Of a stretch of 64,000 bases of DNA, positions 34,587-44,148 are shown piece by piece. The position numbers and the translations under genes were made by a program. The stretch comes from Desulfobacterales bacterium. GTDB lineage: Bacteria; Desulfobacterota; Desulfobacteria; Desulfobacterales; Desulfosalsimonadaceae. Under the pieces are notes generated by a model. That model worked only from the letters and a program-made list of their open reading frames with translations, was not told the DNA's origin and ran no database searches. Positions within the stretch are counted from its first letter, which is position 1. Every line of letters starts with the position of its first letter. Where the stretch lies: contig JAXHNP010000003.1 of the NCBI GenBank assembly GCA_034520365.1, positions 372,001-436,000 on the forward strand, given 5' to 3'.

Positions 34587-35750
34587 TTATTTTTGCATTA
34601 TCAAATCAGCCAGTTCCCGGATGGCGCCATTGCCGCCATTTGCTTTAAGAATAATGGATGCATGGGTTTGCGCATCCGGGTGCGCATCTTTCACCACCAC
34701 CGGGCACCCCACGTTTTTTAAACAATCGAGGTCATTTACATCATTTCCGAGGTAGATCAGGTTCTTAAGTACTGCCTGTTGCGCAGTTGCCCAGCGGTTT
34801 AATTCCCGGAGTTTGTCGTCAACGCCATGAACGTATTCTATATTCAGTTTTTTGCATCGGGCGGCGACGACAGGATTTTTTTCCGTTGAAATCACGACCA
34901 TGGGAATGCCTGCGCGCCGCATTTCAGCCATTCCCCAGCCATCGCTTCGGCTGCAATTGACTCCTTCATTGCCTTTTTCATCAATAAAGACCCGATTATC
35001 AGTAAAGACGCCGTCAAAGTCAAAAACAATGCCGTCAATTTTATCCGGCAATCTTTTGACTGCCAACGACGTATCCTTTTGCCTCATCAGCATTTCAGCA
35101 ATACGCAAATCAATAGGTTCGTCGATTTCCCAGCAACGCTCTTTAGGCATGACATACATTGCTGTTTTGCCGAAAAACCGATGGCCCACATTCAAAAACT
35201 CAGGGGCTTTCATGACATAAACAGCTCCGGCCTCAATATATTGGGGGAGCTGCTCCTGTCGCATGAGCCGTCTGCCTTTATCGTGATTGATACCCACGGT
35301 GTTGCCTGAATTGTCTTTTTTCCAGAGAAAATAATGGAATGGCGCAACCGAAAGTGCGGAATCCGAATTTTCATCAATCAGGGCATTGACGGTGCCGTCA
35401 ATGTCTTCGGCAATTGTCAGCGGAGAAGTGCATTGAAGAAAAACGATTAAGTCAGGACAGTAACTTTCAGTATCACCCAAATGCCGCAGCGCATGCAAAA
35501 GGGCGTCTTCGGATTTGGCGGCACCTCCGCTGATGTCAGCGGGCCGCCGGATGACATCAGCACCATACTTTTGTGAAATTTCCTCTATTTCTGGATCGTC
35601 TGTCGATACAATGGTTCTATCAACCAATTGGCTCAATTTTGCGGCCTCAATGGAATGTGCAATCAAAGGTTTTCCAGCAAGTGATTGGATATTTTTCCGA
35701 GGAATACCTTTCGATCCGCCTCGGGCCGGGATGATCGCCAATATTTCCAA
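34587..35750 (-). CDS. Bifunctional CMP-nonulosonate synthetase fused to KdsC-like phosphatase
   Basis: A 387-residue two-domain protein. Residues about 1-225 are a cytidylyltransferase: IPARGGSKGIPRKNIQSLAG, VSTDDPEIEEI, LQCTSPL. Residues about 230-387 are a HAD phosphatase of the KdsC type: VFDFDGVFTDNRVFIDEKGN, VVISTEKNPVVAARCKKLNI, and YLGNDVNDLDCL. Together with NeuB it should make a CMP-activated nonulosonic acid, the HAD domain removing the 9-phosphate from a NeuB phosphate product. Fused forms are known, including vertebrate CMAS. It was probably acquired with neuB, 84 bp away. Confidence 0.9.
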   Translation of the reverse strand: MEILAIIPARGGSKGIPRKNIQSLAGKPLIAHSIEAAKLSQLVDRTIVSTDDPEIEEISQKYGADVIRRPADISGGAAKSEDALLHALRHLGDTESYCPDLIVFLQCTSPLTIAEDIDGTVNALIDENSDSALSVAPFHYFLWKKDNSGNTVGINHDKGRRLMRQEQLPQYIEAGAVYVMKAPEFLNVGHRFFGKTAMYVMPKERCWEIDEPIDLRIAEMLMRQKDTSLAVKRLPDKIDGIVFDFDGVFTDNRVFIDEKGNEGVNCSRSDGWGMAEMRRAGIPMVVISTEKNPVVAARCKKLNIEYVHGVDDKLRELNRWATAQQAVLKNLIYLGNDVNDLDCLKNVGCPVVVKDAHPDAQTHASIILKANGGNGAIRELADLIMQK

Positions 35751-35844
35751 AATTCAGCTAACTCCTTTATCTTAACGTTTAAGGCGCAACAAATATTTCT
35801 TAAATAGAGGACGGCGGTTTTAATTGAAACTAAAACCTTGTCAA

Positions 35845-37686
<1,842 letters not shown>

Positions 37687-37794
37687 ATCGTTAAAAGCAA
37701 TGAGTGCCGAGCAATGAGCAATGAGTTATGAACAATGGGTTATGAGTTGTGAAGTATATTTTATTGTTTTTCGTGTCAAGTTTTGCAGATTGAG

Positions 37795-38271
37795 TTATTT
37801 TTGTTTTCGGACTGAGGCTTTTAGGCCACCGATGATTCGGGCAAGCTCTGAAGCGGCTTTATGAACTGTTTGAAATTTTTCTTTTGAAATATAGCCAACA
37901 TCCAGAGCCACATAGAGCTGGGATCTTAACTCAGCACATGATGCTTTGGCGATGGTCAGAAACTGGTGGAATTCAGAGCTGCTGCCGCGTTCAAATCCTT
38001 CTGCTAAATTGGACATAACAGAGACGGATGCCCGCTGGATTTGGTTCGTCAATCCAAAACCTCTACAAAATGGTCTTTCTAAGGTGACGTCATGGCGAAG
38101 GAACTCAAATTTGGGGTTGTCCATCAAATGGTAGATGTTGGATTTATTGCCGGTGAAGCAGTTATCCACGCAAATGAGTTCATCGCCGTTTTCAAGCAGG
38201 CGTTCGCATAGATGGGAGCCTAAAAAGCCGGCGCCGCCGGTGACGAGTATACGTTTGGGTATTTTTTTCAT
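37795..38271 (-). CDS. Chimeric ORF: NAD-dependent epimerase N-terminus fused to a four-helix-bundle (S23/IVP) protein
   Basis: A 158-residue frame in two unrelated parts. Residues 1-66 are the start of a UDP-glucuronate decarboxylase-type SDR ([42 protein letters not shown]). From about residue 73 it becomes a four-helix-bundle protein of the 23S rRNA intervening-sequence family: [40 protein letters not shown] and [13 protein letters not shown]. The helix-bundle part lacks its own first helix, and the epimerase lacks its substrate domain. This looks like a deletion fusion that happens to stay in frame. The product probably has no epimerase activity. Confidence 0.75.
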   Translation of the reverse strand: MKKIPKRILVTGGAGFLGSHLCERLLENGDELICVDNCFTGNKSNIYHLMDNPKFEFLRHDVTLERPFCRGFGLTNQIQRASVSVMSNLAEGFERGSSSEFHQFLTIAKASCAELRSQLYVALDVGYISKEKFQTVHKAASELARIIGGLKASVRKQK

Positions 38272-38323
38272 AGATAGAATGTGGTTATGTGGTTTAAAAT
38301 AAAGGGGTAAGAAAAAAGTGATT

Positions 38324-39574
38324 TTATCTGCCCATGGATAGCCATTGTTTTAATTGATAATCAGTATTCCCCTGGTTGAAGCGCGAGGTGTAGCTGGCAT
38401 CAAAGAGATAGGATTTGATTATGGATGATATTGCTTTGAGGGTCTGGCCAAACCTTACAAAATAGCTTTTAAGTATCATACGATTATTTTTGGGTTTTAT
38501 ATATCGGTTGGCCATAAACTCCCGGGGCGGCAATAAGATTTCTTTGATAAATTGCGTTTTTGCCAGCCATCCCCGGCGGCTGCGCCATTTGAAAAGATGG
38601 CGGTGCAGCGGCGCAAGTTCCCTTTTGGTAAAAACCCTTTCTTCTGCCGCGTCAACCATTTCACTGGTCTGAAAATTTTGCAATACAAAATCCGGGATGT
38701 TTGCGTGAAGGTATTTTTTCGTAAAATAAAGTGACAGCATGAGGCAGTTAAGCGTGCCCCAGGTTTGCGAACGGGTGATCAGTTTCTGCCAATCGATTGA
38801 CTGGTGGTGATGCTCAAAAGTTATCGCGATGTCATAAAGCGTGCTCAACCCAAAAGCGAATAGGTGGTCATATGCGGCATGGAGGCAAAGGTATATGATT
38901 AAATGTTCCGGGGATAAGAGATAGACCGGATTGTCATTTAACGCAGCCGGCCGGGCATCCTGCCACAGATCGGATGCGGGTATGTTAAAAGGGCCGCCGA
39001 CTTCTGTAATGAAGCAATGGATTTCGAGCAGGCATTTTGTTTCCGGGTGGATCAGCGGCTGAAAATGCTTGTAATGTTTCAGGATGTCGTAATGGTAGTT
39101 CGCGTCATTTTTTTCATGGGCATTGTTTTTATCGTAAAAAAACCGGTAGCCGGCGTCAAAGGCGGTTTGGACGGTTTCAGGCAGATGCTCTTCTTTTACC
39201 AGGATGTCCAGGTCTGACATGGGTCTGGCGGCAATGTCCTGGTAAACGAATTCTGCCAGGTGCGCGCCTTTTAAGAGAATGACCGGGATGTTTTTGTTGT
39301 TGAGCCGGGTCAGGAGTTCGTCTAGCTGGTGGAAAAGCGCCATATTTTTGGCGGCAGTGGCCAGGTATTTTTTGTGGAGCTGCCGGAGTACATCCGCCGG
39401 GAAGAGAGATTCGGCCCGGTTGTGTTTGATTTTGCTATAGAGCAGCGGGGCGATGCGGTGGCGGTTGGCTTCGGACAGGATTTGGGTCCGGGTTTCCGCG
39501 TTTAAACCTTCCAAAGAGGCTTTTTGAAAATCATTGTTTAGAAAGGTTAGAAGGATTTGGTGTTTAGCAAGCAT
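38324..39574 (-). CDS. Nucleotidyltransferase-family protein (PF14907-like)
   Basis: A 416-residue protein with the signature [19 protein letters not shown] followed by [16 protein letters not shown], where D-x-D is the metal-binding pair of the nucleotidyltransferase fold. The family is frequent in exopolysaccharide and exosortase-type loci, but its reaction is not established. It is paralogous to the amber-interrupted gene at 4244-5455; the two bracket the glycan locus. Upstream (39600-39910) begins the REP array, so this is the first intact gene of the locus. Confidence 0.75.
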   Translation of the reverse strand: MLAKHQILLTFLNNDFQKASLEGLNAETRTQILSEANRHRIAPLLYSKIKHNRAESLFPADVLRQLHKKYLATAAKNMALFHQLDELLTRLNNKNIPVILLKGAHLAEFVYQDIAARPMSDLDILVKEEHLPETVQTAFDAGYRFFYDKNNAHEKNDANYHYDILKHYKHFQPLIHPETKCLLEIHCFITEVGGPFNIPASDLWQDARPAALNDNPVYLLSPEHLIIYLCLHAAYDHLFAFGLSTLYDIAITFEHHHQSIDWQKLITRSQTWGTLNCLMLSLYFTKKYLHANIPDFVLQNFQTSEMVDAAEERVFTKRELAPLHRHLFKWRSRRGWLAKTQFIKEILLPPREFMANRYIKPKNNRMILKSYFVRFGQTLKAISSIIKSYLFDASYTSRFNQGNTDYQLKQWLSMGR

Positions 39575-39617
39575 TAAAAAGTTTTGATTTAAAGTTTTGA
39601 GCCGGATGGGCCAGTTT

Positions 39618-39909
39618 GGTGGATGCGCTGGCGCTTATCTGATTGGTGGATGCGCTTCGCTTATCTGATTGGTGGATGCGCTGGCGCTTAAGTTATTGGT
39701 GGATGCGCTTCGCTTATCTGATTGGTGGATGCGCTGGCGCTTGGGGTTTGGTGGATGCGCTGGCGCTTATCTGATTGGTGGATGCGCTGTCGCTTATCCA
39801 CCCTACGAGATTATCCTGATTGGTGGATGCGGTGGCGCTTATCCACCCTACGATTTGCTACGAGATTATCCAGTTATTGGTGGATGCGCTGGCGCTTATC
39901 CACCCTACG
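39618..39909 (+). repeat. Tandem REP-A array with truncated half-units
   Basis: Six head-to-tail units of about 26 bp begin GGTGGATGCGCT and run to CGCTTATCTGATT, where the second arm ATCCACC is replaced by ATCTGATT. They are followed by three complete hairpins at 39777-39807, 39822-39852 and 39879-39909. It lies between the truncated rfbB and the glycan locus. Such a direct tandem of half-hairpins is unlike the inverted clusters elsewhere. Confidence 0.88.
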
Positions 39910-39913
39910 GTTA

Positions 39914-40216
39914 CTACGGTTGCTTAATAAATTCGGCCGGCCCGGTAATGGAGCGGTCCACGTGGGATTCTGCGGCCAGGTGCATGACCGCATCGAACCG
40001 GTGTTTGTCAAACAGGCCGGCCAGGGCCGATGGGTCGCAGATATCGATCTGCTCAAACACGTGTCCGGGGCTTTCCATGACATCGGCCAGGGAATCGAGG
40101 TTACCGGCATAGGTGAGCTTGTCCACGTTGATCACGCGGCAGCTTGTGCGGCCGATCAAGTAGCGGACTAAGGCTGAGCCGATGAAGCCGGCGCCGCCGG
40201 TGATTAGAATATTCAT
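39914..40216 (-). pseudogene. rfbB: dTDP-glucose 4,6-dehydratase, N-terminal fragment
   Basis: 100 residues of a clear RfbB start: [34 protein letters not shown] and [18 protein letters not shown]. After that the frame runs into the REP array and stops at KQP (TAG). A normal enzyme is about 340-360 residues and should continue with the catalytic Tyr-x3-Lys region, which is absent anywhere nearby. The gene has been cut exactly where the REP sequence begins (about 39914). Confidence 0.88.
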
Positions 40217-40299
40217 TGTGTTAAGTTTTAAGTTTTAAGTGTTAAGTTTTAAGTGGGTTCAGGGTTTGGGGGTTATTCGTTGTAGTCAAAGGTGTCAAC

Positions 40300-40512
40300 T
40301 CAACTTTCCAGATCGGCACGTGTCAATCCTTCTGCGTTCAGTAAATCTTCAAGGTTAACTCCGGGGCGGCTGTTTTGTCTGTTTTTTATTATCTCTGAAA
40401 AATAAATATGCTCCAGCAAGTCTTTTGCTTCTTCCATCCGCTCCCATTCCTCAAAAGGAACAATTGCAGCAGTTTTATTTCCTGAAGCATCTGTTACAAA
40501 TTGTACTTCCAT
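40300..40512 (-). CDS. Phd/YefM-like antitoxin (orphan)
   Basis: A 70-residue protein opening MEVQFVTDASGNKTAAIVPF followed by EEWERMEEAKDL, like the DNA-binding half of Phd/YefM-type antitoxins. The tail (VNLEDLLNAEGLTRADLES) resembles a toxin-binding segment. It starts after an AGGGG site. No toxin gene is adjacent on either side (downstream is the rfbB fragment), so it may have lost its partner. Confidence 0.6.
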   Translation of the reverse strand: MEVQFVTDASGNKTAAIVPFEEWERMEEAKDLLEHIYFSEIIKNRQNSRPGVNLEDLLNAEGLTRADLES

Positions 40513-40526
40513 GATTTACCCCTATT

Positions 40527-40703
40527 GTGGATGCGGTTCGTTTAAGTTGGTGGTGGTGGTGGTGGATGCGCTTCGCTTATCTGATTGGTGGATGCGCTGG
40601 CGCTTATCCACCCTACGGTTGCTTATCCGGGCTGCGGGTTTAGGTTTTTAATATAGTTCGGGTGTAGGGCGGATAAGCGGTAGCGCATCCGCCGAATGAT
40701 TAT
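40527..40703. repeat. REP-A cluster next to an Rpn fragment
   Basis: The cluster has a degenerate start at about 40527, a half-unit at 40561-40583, a complete plus copy at 40587-40617 and a minus copy at 40674-40703 (GGCGGAT/ATCCGCC arms). From 40655 on, it is part of a direct repeat shared with 47190-47250 and 47675-47730. Confidence 0.8.
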
Positions 40704-40800
40704 TCCTTATCGGTGTCGATCCGGTTTGACAGCATTTTCTTTATTTCTTCAACATCCATATCAGTGAGCCGGGCAATTTCTTCAATGGACATGCAGAGGT
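40700..40800 (-). pseudogene. Rpn-family nuclease, C-terminal fragment A
   Basis: About 30 residues (MSIEEIARLTDMDVEEIKKM, then NRIDTDKE) match the C-terminus of the full-length Rpn gene at 47731-48750. The match ends exactly at the GGGGTCGGACC motif at 40801. It is a remnant and probably not expressed. Confidence 0.75.
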
Positions 40801-40811
40801 GGGGTCGGACC
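40801..40811 (+). repeat. GGGGTCGGACC dispersed motif (copy 2, degenerate flank)
   Basis: The core motif is perfect, but the following ATAAC box is replaced by GGCTAAGT. It joins directly to Rpn fragment A on its left side. Confidence 0.6.
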
Positions 40812-40954
40812 CGGCTAAGTGTTTGTTATTAATAGGGAATCAATTCAGAAACAGGGGGTTTTTGCTCTTAAAAGGCGCTTTTTGGGGGCAAAAAGTGCCT
40901 TTTAAGAGTTGAGATGGCATTGGTTTTCAGCTTATCAGAAATGACCACGAGTTG

Positions 40955-41280
40955 TTACTGTTCTTTGCCTGACAGCAGGTGCAGCGGGATTTCGACAGGT
41001 TCATTATTCAGTATTTTTCTGACCAGGGTGATGTCCAGGTTGGCTATCCGGGCGATCATTTCTTCGGACAGCCCATTTTTTTTTGCATTGCGGACCAATG
41101 TGATCACAGTTTCATGGCTGCCTTCCTGTCTGCCTTTCTGCATGCCTTCCTGTCTGAGTTTTTCTGCGGTTGTCATGGCAATATCCCCTCCTTTATCTGA
41201 AATGCAGGCAATTGATTGAACAATTTTGGCTGTTTCAATCTCGGTTGCCTGTAGTAGGTAGTTTATCACAGCTTTCTGAA
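40955..41280 (-). pseudogene. Rpn-family nuclease, C-terminal fragment B
   Basis: This frame encodes the C-terminal third of an Rpn (recombination-promoting nuclease, PD-(D/E)XK) protein: AVINYLLQATEIETAKIVQS, DKGGDIAMTTAEKLRQEGMQ, NGLSEEMIARIANLDITLVR. It begins abruptly at the GGGGTCGGACC motif (41283-41293). The nuclease domain is missing. The sequence differs clearly from the copies at 47250 and 47731, so it is a separate paralogue. Confidence 0.7.
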
Positions 41281-41282
41281 AC

Positions 41283-41470
41283 GGGGTCGGACCAGCATAA
41301 CAAGCTCAAATATCATTCAATACATCCCACAAGAGCCTGTTTTAACGCCTTAGATGGTTAATGGTGAATGGTTATTGGTTATTGGTTATTCGTTAATGGT
41401 TAATGGTTAATGATAGCCGATAACTGGTAACCGATAACTGATAACTGAGATTCTCTAATGGGGTCGGACC
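41283..41470 (+). mobile_element. Small element bounded by GGGGTCGGACC motifs
   Basis: The segment between GGGGTCGGACC copies at 41283-41293 and 41460-41470, each followed by N3-ATAAC, is 188 bp. Its left 70 bp (CAGCATAACAAGCTCAAATA onward) are nearly identical to 43572-43640 beside the RAYT remnant. The remainder is a TGGTTAT/TGGTTAA tandem run. It has the form of a non-coding deletion derivative of a larger transposase-bearing element; this is an inference. Confidence 0.5.
41365..41450. repeat. Heptamer tandem repeat (GGTTATT/GGTTAAT)
   Basis: About ten degenerate 7-bp units of TGGTTAT, TGGTTAA and then TAACTGG or TAACTGA. A related run occurs at 43628-43672. Confidence 0.7.
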
Positions 41471-41556
41471 TATATAACGCTCCGCATAACCCGCCGAGGG
41501 AAGGAGGTCGGGTTGATGCGGTTAGGAGTCTGTGTTTAATTTAGAAATTTTTTGTT

Positions 41557-41818
41557 GGTGGATGCTTTTTCGGTGATCAATTGGTGGATGCGCTGGCGCT
41601 TATCCACCCTACGGCTGGTGGTGGATGCGCTGGCGCTTATCCGCCCTACGCGCTACGAGATTTAATTGCTCAATTGGTGGATGCGCTGTCGCTTATCCAC
41701 CCTACGCGCTACTGAGGCACGGTAAATTTGTTCTATCTATTTTTCAGGCGGGCACGGTGGCCCGCCCTACGAATGGGGAAAAACCCGATTCATCGTAGGG
41801 TCGGCCACCGTGCCGACC
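41557..41818. repeat. Mixed REP-A and REP-B cluster
   Basis: REP-A plus copies lie at 41583-41613, 41620-41650 (arms GGTGGAT/ATCCGCC, one mismatch) and 41676-41706, with a partial at 41557. Then come a REP-B plus copy at 41747-41771 (arms GGCGGGC/GCCCGCC, loop ACGGTG) and a REP-B minus copy at 41794-41818 (arms GGTCGGC/GCCGACC). The 41481-41978 interval holds nothing else recognisable. Confidence 0.88.
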
Positions 41819-41978
41819 ATAAATTCTTGATTTCATTAACCTAATACCTAATACCCAAAACCTAAAACCCGATAAATTACTTAGAAGCGTTTAAAATTTT
41901 AATGCCTATGATTCTCCCTTTGGATATTGCTGTCATGTTTTGACCGCTTAAGGGTTCAAAAGGAGCATGAAATTGGCG

Positions 41979-42653
41979 TCAGGGTCGCTCTAACAGCTTT
42001 TTAGCCAAGCTGTGCAGATCAGTATTTGCAAGCGCCACCACCTTTTTTTTGACTGCCCTGGAAAAATATTCCTGTTCTGTCTTGGTTAGCGGGTAACCTT
42101 CCAGCTTTTTTTTAAACAATTCCTTTTGTTTTTGAGAAAAAACCTGTGACATCGCATATTCCAGGGAAAGCTCGGTAAACCTTTCCTGCCGCAGTTTTTC
42201 TCTTTCTGCTTTTTGTTCAAAATACAATTCAAAGAGTTTTTTTACTCTTTCTGAATCAAGTTCTATATCGTTTATTTTTAAGGGGTGATTTTTAGCTAAA
42301 TCGGTCTTCCTCGCTGAGACCATATATTTATCTTCCTGGGAAAGATTTTTTTTCAGATTATTCCACCATGAAAATGAAAGATGATAAAAAGAAAAAAGAG
42401 CGGCGGATAATAGCATGAGTTGATGAAAGCGGTCTTTATACGTTTTGCTTCCCAATTTCTGAGCAACCTGTTCAGGATCGAATTGATAGTTTTCACCTGC
42501 GTTTGCCAGAAGCACAGGAAATCCTTCCAAAAGCCGGGTGTCTTGGCTTTTCACTATCTCAGCCAATGTTTCATTTGCATCCTGTGAATCGCTGGGCTCG
42601 AACATGGGGAATCCGAGCTTCGATAAACGGCTCAAAAGCTCTTTGTCATTCAT
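41979..42653 (-). CDS. Unknown protein coupled to a nucleotidyltransferase
   Basis: A 224-residue, mainly helical, charged protein (ELLSRLSKLGFPMFEPSDSQ, YEQKAEREKLRQERFTELSL-like stretches). It overlaps the preceding nucleotidyltransferase gene by 8 bp (ATGAATGA), so the two form an operon. I do not recognise the family. By arrangement it could be the partner of a nucleotidyltransferase-type toxin-antitoxin or defence module. Confidence 0.55.
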   Translation of the reverse strand: MNDKELLSRLSKLGFPMFEPSDSQDANETLAEIVKSQDTRLLEGFPVLLANAGENYQFDPEQVAQKLGSKTYKDRFHQLMLLSAALFSFYHLSFSWWNNLKKNLSQEDKYMVSARKTDLAKNHPLKINDIELDSERVKKLFELYFEQKAEREKLRQERFTELSLEYAMSQVFSQKQKELFKKKLEGYPLTKTEQEYFSRAVKKKVVALANTDLHSLAKKLLERP

Positions 42654-43233
42654 GGCCGTCCTTTTCCTGCAACAGCTTTAGGAAATGATCGAGATTTGAT
42701 CTTAACCTTTCTTCAGCGATATCATAGGAAACCAGCTCCTTGAAGTGCGATGCAAGCAGCTTTAAATCAAGGTCTGAACGACAGGCTATGGCTAATGCCA
42801 AACAGTCCTCGAAATCAACCTTTGTCCCCCTTAACAGCTTGCTGCTGATCAAGTCGTAATGATTTAAAATTCCAACATAAAGATGAGAAAATTCAATCAA
42901 GACGGAGTGCCTGCCCTCCTCAAGCGGAGAGTCCGGAAGTTCTGTTGTATGGATGCGGTTGCCTCTGAAAATATCAAAATGGAATTGCTCGCCATGTCTT
43001 TGCCATCCAGGGCCGGTAACCGATTTATAGCCCATTGCCTTTAATTGTTTGATCAGGTAATCATACTCTGCTGGTTGAGGGACCATAAAGTCAACATCTT
43101 TGGTCGAGGCTTTCGCGCCAATCAAGGTCATGGCTGTTCCGCCGCAAGCTATTAGGTGTACCCTGCGATTCAGGAAATAATTCCAACCTTTCAAAATATC
43201 AAAAAGTTGATCTTTGTTTAAAGCATAGTGCAT
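42646..43233 (-). CDS. Nucleotidyltransferase-fold protein (AbiEii/DUF6036-like)
   Basis: A 195-residue protein starting at the ATG at 43233. The nucleotidyltransferase motif is IACGGTAMTLIGAKASTKDV followed by DFMV (GG..A..D-x-D), and VLIEFSHLYVGILNHYDLIS, LLRGTKVDFEDCLALAIA follow. Proteins of this type are often paired with a second gene in AbiE-like modules. A large palindrome with 15-bp arms lies immediately upstream (43245-43284) and is the likely autoregulatory site. Confidence 0.7.
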   Translation of the reverse strand: MHYALNKDQLFDILKGWNYFLNRRVHLIACGGTAMTLIGAKASTKDVDFMVPQPAEYDYLIKQLKAMGYKSVTGPGWQRHGEQFHFDIFRGNRIHTTELPDSPLEEGRHSVLIEFSHLYVGILNHYDLISSKLLRGTKVDFEDCLALAIACRSDLDLKLLASHFKELVSYDIAEERLRSNLDHFLKLLQEKDGHE

Positions 43234-43244
43234 TTGAGTTAAAA

Positions 43245-43284
43245 TATACAAGTTTTTGTATATATAACAACAAAAACTTGTATA
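43245..43284. promoter_or_regulatory. Perfect inverted repeat upstream of the nucleotidyltransferase pair
   Basis: Arms TATACAAGTTTTTGT (43245-43259) and ACAAAAACTTGTATA (43270-43284) are exact reverse complements around a 10-bp AT spacer. The site ends 12 bp before the minus-strand start at 43233. Further TATACAA copies lie beside it. It is a good candidate operator for a repressor-type antitoxin. Confidence 0.75.
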
Positions 43285-43309
43285 AAAATATACAAAATCA
43301 ATTGGAAAT

Positions 43310-43320
43310 AGGGTCGGACC
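43310..43320 (+). repeat. GGGTCGGACC-N3-ATAAC motif (copy at the RAYT remnant, 3-prime side)
   Basis: AGGGTCGGACCTACATAAC directly follows the end of the RAYT remnant on the minus strand. Confidence 0.65.
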
Positions 43321-43332
43321 TACATAACTAAC

Positions 43333-43596
43333 TCATAAATCGAAAAATATTTGCCACAGAAGCCTGTTTTCATTCCTTAGAATTGCCTTTCTGCAATCAA
43401 AATTGACATTGTAAGGAACTGTTGCTTCTTTCAATGCATAAGCAGCCCCTGAAACATAGTTGCTGATACGTCTGTACTTGGCCTTTATCCCAAGCTTGGC
43501 TTTGATACACTCAACAAATTCGGCGGAACCGGCTGTTACGGATTCGGTCCAGAGAAACGCGTGAGGTTGGACCAGCATAACAAGCTCAAATATCAT
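43333..43596 (-). pseudogene. REP-associated tyrosine transposase (RAYT, Y1_Tnp) C-terminal remnant
   Basis: The 87-residue frame carries the C-terminal tail typical of Y1-type REP-associated transposases: WTESVTAGSAEFVECIKAKL, GIKAKYRRIS, then ALKEATVPYNVNFD and RKAILRNENRLLWQ. The N-terminal HUH catalytic domain is missing, so the protein is inactive. It is bounded by the GGGTCGGACC motif on both sides (43310 and 43563). Such transposases are known to be linked to REP hairpins, which are abundant in this window. Confidence 0.65.
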
Positions 43597-43640
43597 TCAA
43601 TATATCCCGAAAGAGCCTGTTTTAACTTCTTAAATGGTGA
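43563..43640 (+). repeat. GGTCGGACC-like motif with 70-bp flank shared with 41283
   Basis: GAGGTTGGACCAGCATAAC followed by CAAGCTCAAATATCATTCAA, matching 41283-41355 almost base for base. Confidence 0.7.
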
Positions 43641-43676
43641 ATGGTGAATGGTTATTGGTTATTGGTTAACGAATAA
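43628..43676. repeat. Heptamer tandem repeat (GGTTATT)
   Basis: TGGTGAATGG then two TTATTGG units and degenerate copies; related to 41365-41450. Confidence 0.55.
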
Positions 43677-43805
43677 CGATTTATTCAAGGGACGGTATCC
43701 CGTTTTCATTTAAATTGTTTTTTCGAGGTTATGGGCAGCAGGCGGAAAAGGGCGCCGGTGCATAATTGTTTTCTCATGGGCGAAATGGCAGCGGCAAAAG
43801 GTTTT

Positions 43806-44041
43806 TGGTGGATGCGGTTCGTTTAAGTTGGTGGTGGTGGATGCGCTTCGCTTATCCACCCTACGGTTGCTTATCCGGCCTACGGTTGTCAAAATTATAA
43901 TTATTGGTGGATGCGCTGGTGATTGGTGGATGCGCTGTCGCTTATCCACCCTACGGTTGCTGCGGTTTCCAGGTTTTTGGTGGATGCGCTGGCGCTTATC
44001 CACCCTACGATTATGCTGGCTGGCGCTTATCCGGCCTACGG
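43806..44041 (+). repeat. REP-A cluster
   Basis: Complete plus copies lie at 43836-43865, 43925-43955 and 43979-44009. Partial copies are at 43806, 43868-43884 (ATCCGGC arm), 43906 and 44016-44041. All are in one orientation. The remaining sequence to 44148 shows no gene. Confidence 0.85.
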
Positions 44042-44148
44042 CTCATGTAGGTGCAGGGCTTCATGGCCCAAATTGCAAAGAAAGCGACCCGTACGCGGGG
44101 AAATGCCCATATCTGCTTGGTTTTATTCTGGTTGAAGTATGTGGCCGA

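Noticed and set aside
39618-39909. Possible CRISPR array from regularly repeated units
   Set aside because: Units are directly adjacent or separated by 10-15 bp of similar sequence, there are no unique spacers of constant length, and no cas genes are near.
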